64,000 nt of DNA from Moringa oleifera (taxonomy: Eukaryota; Streptophyta; Magnoliopsida; Brassicales; Moringaceae): the NCBI GenBank assembly GCA_021397835.1, contig JAJFZO010000345.1, forward strand, positions 868,001 through 932,000, given 5' to 3'. The position numbers and the translations under genes were made by a program. Position 1 is the first letter of the stretch; every line of letters begins with the position of its first letter. This document shows, in pieces, positions 59,201 through 64,000 of this stretch. The notes under the pieces are model-generated. The model did no database searches and was not told the DNA's origin. It saw nothing but the letters and a program-made list of their open reading frames with translations.

Positions 59201-60720
59201 ATTATATTGATTTTCTTGTTAACATAAATTAATATATTTAGTTAAATTTTAAATAGATAATTAATTTATTATATGCTTGTAACATAAACGATTAAATGTT
59301 ATTTAAATTTTAATCAATTAAGTTACTAGCTAGTTAGATGCTTGTCTAGTAATTAACTAGATGATAATTAATTTATTATATTTTAATTAATTGATTAATT
59401 ATTAATTATTTATTAGCGAATATTAATAAATTAGATGCTTGTGAAGTGAAAAATTACATGTTATTTAAATATTAATTAGGTTACTAGCTAGTTAAGTGCT
59501 CATATAGTAAATAATTAGATGTTAATTAAATATTGATAATATCTTAATTAACTAAATAGTTATTAATTATGTATTTAAATTTTAATTAATAAATTTGATG
59601 CTTGTAAAGTAAAAATTAATTGTTATTTAAATTTTAATTAATTTACTACTAGTTAATTAGATGCTTTTATAGTAATAAATCAGATATTAAGTAAATATTA
59701 AATTTTTGTGTTAATTAATTAATTAGTTATTAATCATTTATTTAAATTTTACTTTATATATTAGATGCTTGAAAAGTAATGAATTAAATGTTATTTAAAT
59801 TTCAGAATGGATAAAACTTGGATGTTTGCTGATAGAAGATCAGAGGCATATGTAGGGGTGAATAACTTTTTAGATTATGCTGTTCAGAATAGTGATAACC
59901 CTGAATTAGTTTAGTGTCCATGTATTAGATGTGGTAATATGAAGCATCATACTCTATATGAGATACAGAATCATTTATATGTACATGGAGTTGATAGCAG
60001 CTATCAAAATTGGATATGGCACAGAGAAACTAGTATTGTCCGGTGTTCTACTAGTAAGAATGCTAAGGTTGTTAGGGAGGTAGAATGCATCAAAGAAGTT
60101 GATGACAGTGTAGAAATGGTACAAGAGGCATTTGCAAAGTATGATAGTAATCCTAACCACTTTGACAAATTACTTTATGATGTTGAGAAACCTCTGTATT
60201 CTAGATCAGTGAAGTTTACTAAATTATCTGCTTTAGTTAAATTGTACAATTTGAAAGGCAAAATATGGTTGGTCCGATCAAAGCTTTAGTGACCTTTTAA
60301 ATTTGATTGCTGAAATGTTGCCTAATAATAATGAAATGCCTACATCCATGTATGATACCAAGAAAACATTGAATGCATTAGGCATGGAGTAACAAAAGAT
60401 TCATGCCTGTCCAAATAATTGCATATTATATCAGAAGGAGTTTCAGGATGACATCCAATGTGTAACTGTGGACTTTTAAGATGGAAAGTAATGAAAAATG
60501 GTAACAAAATAAAGATTGGTGTGCTTGCTAAGGTATTATGGTATTTTCCACCAATACCAAGATTTAGAAGAATGTTTAAAAGTTCTGAAATATCAAAACA
60601 CCTTACATGGCATTCAAATAAAAGGAAACTTGATGGTCGGTTGAGGCACCCATCGGATACACCATCATGGAAATTGGTTGACTACATATGGCCAGAGTTT
60701 GCTTCAGAGCCAAGAAACTT
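56220..60720. repeat. Tandem segmental duplication, copy 2
   Basis: Starts with GTCGACAGTAAAT (56,220-56,232), then 12 bp of filler (AGCTAATTAAGT), then resumes at the base corresponding to 51,740; the 133 bp equivalent to 51,607-51,739 are missing. The offset to copy 1 falls from 4505 to 4501 through four one-base deletions. Similarity to copy 1 ends at AAGAAACTT (about 60,720), where this copy carries on into the rest of the transposase. Confidence 0.95.
57473..57975. repeat. GCAGTAGCAGC-rich leader array, copy 2
   Basis: Same array as 52,968-53,470, with four substitutions (all transitions) and one single-base deletion by eye. Confidence 0.75.
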
Positions 60721-61973
60721 AACGCTTGCTATATCAGCAGATGGGATCAATCCACACAGTATATTGAGTAGTCGATATAGTTGTTGGTCGGTGATTCTGG
60801 TGAATTATAATTTATCGCCATGGTTAATAATGAAGAGAAAGTTGATGATGTTAACGTTACTATTATCAGGTCCTAAACAACCTGGTAATGATATCGATAT
60901 CTACTTGGCTCTACTTATAAAAGACTTGAAAATGTTATGGGACACAGGTGTAAAAGTATATGATGTGTACTGTAATGAGTCATTCAACTTAAAGTTGTTT
61001 TATTATGGACAATTAATGATTTTTTTGCATATGGTAATTTATTTGGTTGCACTATTAAAGGATATTATGCTTGTTCTATCTGTGCTGAGAACACCTAAGC
61101 TAGTCACTTAAAACATAGTAAAAAGATGTCATATGTTAGACATAGGAGATTCTTACCACGACATCATCTTTACCGTAGACAAAAAAAGGCCTTCAATTGT
61201 GAACAACAAGTCAGAATTGCTTCCTAACAATTAAGCAGTGAAGAAGTCTTTCACAAAGTTCAATGTTTAGTAAATTCATGGGGAAAGTCAAAGAAATAAA
61301 GTACAATGGGTAAAGAAGATGTTGTTACACAGTGTAGGAAAAAAAGGTCGATTTTCTTTGACTTACCATATTGGAAGTCCATGCATATCAGACATATTCT
61401 AGATGTAATGCACATTGAAAAGAACGTTTATGATAGTTTTCTTGGAATATTGCTTGATATTCCTGGAAAATCTAAAGATGGATTATCTTCTAAAATGAAT
61501 TTGAAAGACATGGGGTTAAGGTCTGAGTTAGAACCACAAGTTCACGATAATCGTACATTTCTACCGCTTGTATGCTATACTTTATCTAGAAAATAAAAAA
61601 ATATATATATTTTGTAAAGTTTTCAGTGAGATTAAAGTCCCAAATGGGTATTCTTCGACCATAAAAAATCTTGTATCCATGGATGACTTGAAATTATATG
61701 GGTTGAAGTCACATGATTACCACATCCTAATGCAATAACTTTTACCTATTGCTTTACAAGGTGTGTTACCCAAACATGTTAGATATGCTCTCATTAGACT
61801 TTGTATGTTCTTCAATTTGTTATACCAAAAGGTGGTGGATGTGTCAAACTTGGATGGAATCCAAAACGAACTTGTGACAACACTTTGTTTGCTTGAGAAG
61901 TACTTTCCTCCTAGTTTCTTTGATATTATGGTCCACTTCACTGTTCATCTTATCGGAGAAGTAAAATTATTTG
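59807..61973 (+). pseudogene. Family B CACTA transposase (TAM-TNP2-DUF4218)
   Basis: ATG at 59,807; in-frame TAG at 59,912; transposase-associated domain to about 60,060. The TNP2 core runs 60,400-61,111: CGLLRWKV, GVLAKVLWYFPPIPRFRRMF, RNLTLAISADGINPHSILSS, SGPKQPGNDIDIYLALLIKD and DVYCNESFNLKLF, with a frame slip before the next exon. It continues YVRHRRFLPRHHLYRRQKKA (about 61,127), SIFFDLPYWKSMHIRHILDV and MHIEKNVYDSFLGILLDIPG (61,306-61,596). DUF4218 reads EIKVPNGYSS, DDLKLYGLKSHDYHILMQ, a stop, then LLPIALQGVLPKHVRYALIR and EKYFPPSFFDIMVHFTVHL (61,620-61,973), where it is cut by the nested element after EVKLF. An extra one-base deletion in GTAACT-GTGG (about 60,466) separates it from copy 1. 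Not functional. Confidence 0.92.
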
Positions 61974-61989
61974 CACTATAACAAATAAA

Positions 61990-62632
61990 AACTTTAATGA
62001 CAGTTAAAAATGGCTTTTAATGACTGTTGTAAAACTGTCATCTTTGTTCATGTAATTAAAGGGGAGAAGTTTTAATGACAGTTATTAAACTGTCATTAAA
62101 AGCATTACCTTTTAATGACAGTTCTATTAGAACTGTCGTTAAATGGCAGACCTTTTAATGACAATTCTAATGGAACTATCACTAAAGGAAGGCCTTTTTA
62201 ATGACAATTCTATTAGAACTGTCGTTAGAAGGGAAGGACCTTTAATGACAGTTCTATAGGAACTATTGTTAAAAGGGAAGGACCTTTAATGACAGTTTTA
62301 TAAGAACTGTCGTTAAAGGGGAGCCCTTTTAATGACAGTTCTATTGGAACTATCGTTAAAAGGGAAGGACCTTTAATGACAGTTCTATTGGAACTGTCGT
62401 TAAAAGGGAGACTTTTTAATGACAGTTCTAGTGGAACTGTTGTTAAAGGGGGACCCTTTTAATGAGTGTTCTATTGGAATAGTCGTTAAATGAGGGACCT
62501 TTTAATGACAATTTCAATAGAATTGTTGTTAAAAGGGATCGTTTTAATGACAGTTCTATTGGAACTGTCGTTAAAGGGGGGGCTTTGAATGACAGTTGTT
62601 ATAAAATTATCATTAAAAGGTCATTAAAGGTA
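61990..62632. repeat. Palindromic subterminal array, about 14 units
   Basis: Units of TTTAATGACAGTTC-TATTG-GAACTGTCGTTAAA (arms of 14 bp with one mismatch) separated by AGGGAAGGACC-type spacers, step about 45-55 bp. It is the best-preserved array in the window. Each unit could fold as a hairpin in single strands or transcripts. Confidence 0.9.
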
Positions 62633-63009
62633 TTTTTTGTATTTATTTCGAAATAAATACAAAATTTATATATTCAAATTATCAAAAACCTGCATATATA
62701 AAATTTTTGATGTCTTCCATATCATCCATATACATCAATACAATTTTTCACAATATGCAACCAAAATTTTTATGTTATACACTTCAATACCATTCTCACA
62801 GAGATTGTCATTACTTCTTTAATATTTGAAAACACTCAAAATAATCTAATCCAAAAAAATAATAATAGAAAAACAAAACAAAAGATCACTAAAGTTTGAT
62901 GTTATAATTGAACTCTATATGTACAATACATGAGTTAAAATATTACACAATCTTAAAAATTCAATTATACAAATTCAATAATGTTCATGTGTGCAAAAAT
63001 CTTCAAGGT

Positions 63010-63860
63010 TCAACTTTCTAATATGGCACTCCAAAGAAATTGTCCAACCTCCTTTCTAACTTCATCAATATCCAATTAGGTATAAGTATCTATGTCCATT
63101 AACTATATTTCAAAAAAAAAAAGTTAGTCTAATTAAAATTTTTAATAAGTACATCAATTAATTACTTAAGTATTTACATAAGCAAATGCTTAAAAACTTA
63201 CCATTTTTGGATATGGGATATTTTTATCACGTTTATCAATGATGTCCCTTAAAAATGTCATAATATAATGTCCATACTCAATATTTGAAGACTGATGTGG
63301 ACACTATATTAAAAATTTTTAATTATTATGTTTTGCAAAATAAATAAAACTAACATCACATATAGGTTTAAATATACATACCTTAGCAGGAATACTCCTA
63401 GGAATGCGCCTATTGCTTGATTCTTTGAAAACTTTGAACAATTTAAAAGAGCTGCCAATAAAAAATAATCAATATTCTTAAGAGTAAGAAAAAATACATA
63501 CTAACATAAATGAAAATATTTTCACTTACGTGGACATAAGTTGATCTAGTTCTCGACGAGAACTATGGTTCAAAAAATTAAAAATACTGTACACAAAATT
63601 ACGAGGCTCGACAACCACCAACAACCAATGCTACCTATATTATGAAAAATCAATGTTAAAAATATTTTGAACAAAACTATTAATAATTTTAACTAGTATT
63701 ATAACTTACCTCAAGTTATAAGGAAATATCACTACTCCTCCGTCACATGGATCTATAATTCTATTGGCTAGGTGCTGAGCTTGAATGTATATACTTATAG
63801 ACATTCCATATGACAATGTTGACGGATCAGCAAATACAAAATACTTTCCCAAGCCAAGTG
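63010..63860 (-). pseudogene. Ulp1/C48-like protease exons of nested CACTA element
   Basis: Five minus-strand exon pieces with GT/AG borders: 63,709 to about 63,850 (DLAALGLGKYFVFADPS, IIDPCDGGVVIFPYN); 63,530-63,634 (HWLLVVVEPRNFVYSIFNFL, RRELDQLM); 63,382-63,451 (SFKLFKVFKESSNRRIPRSI); 63,202-63,303 (CPHQSSNIEYGHYIMTFLRD); 63,010-63,105 (LDIDEVRKEVGQFL, stop). This is the C-terminal C48 peptidase (SUMO-protease-like) domain often carried by plant CACTA elements. The histidine of HW and the oxyanion glutamine (HQ) are kept, but the usual D of LDSL reads N, and the catalytic cysteine of the ECGYY motif reads Y (EYGHY). A stop also falls at the first exon junction. Predicted inactive. Confidence 0.8.
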
Positions 63861-64000
63861 CAGCTAAATCTGTATAAAGTTTATTGAAATAATAAAGAGT
63901 AAGAAAAATATAAATATGATGTAGCCAAACAATAATAACCAAATAAAAATTCAAAAGACATACTTACACAATGTACGCCTGAATAATGGTGACACTTAGC

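Larger units (their letters stand above)
57148..61973 (+). mobile_element. CACTA family B element (copy 2), interrupted at 61,974
   Basis: Terminus CACTACTATAG at 57,148. It carries subterminal repeats, leader array (57,473-57,975), leader intron (58,802-59,805) and transposase exons through DUF4218. It is interrupted after ...GTAAAATTATTTG (61,973) by another CACTA element. Its own 3' end is not in the window. Confidence 0.9.
61974..64000 (-). mobile_element. Nested CACTA element, reverse orientation, 3' part
   Basis: CACTATAACAAATAAAAAC at 61,974 is a CACTA terminus set in the middle of the DUF4218 exon; the preceding TTG is the candidate 3-bp target sequence. Inside it are a palindromic subterminal array and then, on the minus strand, the 3' untranslated region and the last exons of a Ulp1-like protease gene. 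These match the end of the family B derivative at 36,270-37,050 in inverted orientation. The terminus seen is therefore the element's 3' end; the rest lies beyond the window. Confidence 0.85.

Noticed and set aside
55437..60289. The two identical 116-codon frames (55,437 and 59,939) as independent genes
   Set aside because: They are internal parts of the transposase-associated domain downstream of a premature stop, present twice because of the segmental duplication.
61990..62632. Regular palindromic repeats considered as a CRISPR-like array
   Set aside because: Spacers are similar to each other, the unit is a transposon subterminal motif found at five places, and the host is a plant with no cas genes.
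1..64000. A novel multi-gene system, organellar insertion, or tRNA/rRNA genes
   Set aside because: Both strands were read for clustered intact genes, cloverleaf-type tRNA motifs and conserved rRNA or plastid/mitochondrial gene blocks. None was seen; coding content is transposon proteins and broken host genes.

Overview
This is a stretch of plant nuclear DNA, almost certainly from a flowering plant and probably a eudicot. It is very AT-rich. Recognisable genes carry plant-type GT/AG introns, and the mobile elements are classic plant families (CACTA/En-Spm, Ty1/copia, Ty3/gypsy). I see no prokaryotic operons, no CRISPR array, and no tRNA, rRNA or organellar insert. There is little intact host coding capacity: most of the window is nested, decaying transposons, with a few broken host genes on the left.

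Layout. 0-2.4 kb: a calmodulin-like (CML) gene with a one-base frameshift, followed by a second copy of its promoter that has lost its coding region. 4.3 kb: a short gypsy reverse-transcriptase scrap. 7.7-8.7 kb: a decayed, intron-bearing 3' end of a cellulose-synthase-like C (CSLC) gene. 9.1-13.6 kb: two diverged copies of one block, the second carrying a 364-bp insertion. 15.1-15.6 kb: a palindromic tandem repeat. 16.4 and 19.7-20.3 kb, minus strand: fragments resembling CCA-adding tRNA nucleotidyltransferase and casein kinase II alpha. 21-22.6 kb: old LTR-retrotransposon debris.

26,430-34,924 is an end-to-end CACTA element (family A) on the minus strand. It has a 3-bp target duplication (AAT), subterminal repeats, a degenerate two-gene content (TNP2/TNPD-like and TNPA-like) and a GC-rich 22-bp minisatellite near its 5' end. 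35,315-37,501 is an internally deleted relative of a second CACTA family (family B). 38.9-40.4 kb holds old LTR sequence. 41,121-43,436 is an internally deleted copia element with a perfect CAATA target duplication. 45.4-50.3 kb is a decayed gypsy pol, split by an antisense gag-only gypsy element (45,991-47,724).

From 51.6 kb to the end the DNA is family B CACTA. A block of about 4.6 kb (1 kb of flank plus the 5' half of the element) is tandemly duplicated at about 99.7% identity by eye. Only the second copy continues through the TNP2 and DUF4218 exons. There it is interrupted at 61,974 by another CACTA element in the opposite orientation, with a palindromic subterminal array and Ulp1-like protease exons, which runs off the window.

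No new multi-gene system is evident. The most interesting features are the recent tandem duplication, the nesting history, the matching 5' architecture of two CACTA families (repeat-rich leader plus a leader intron built of AT-rich repeats), and the cluster of host-gene fragments at 7-20 kb. All identifications come from reading translations by eye; no database search was run.
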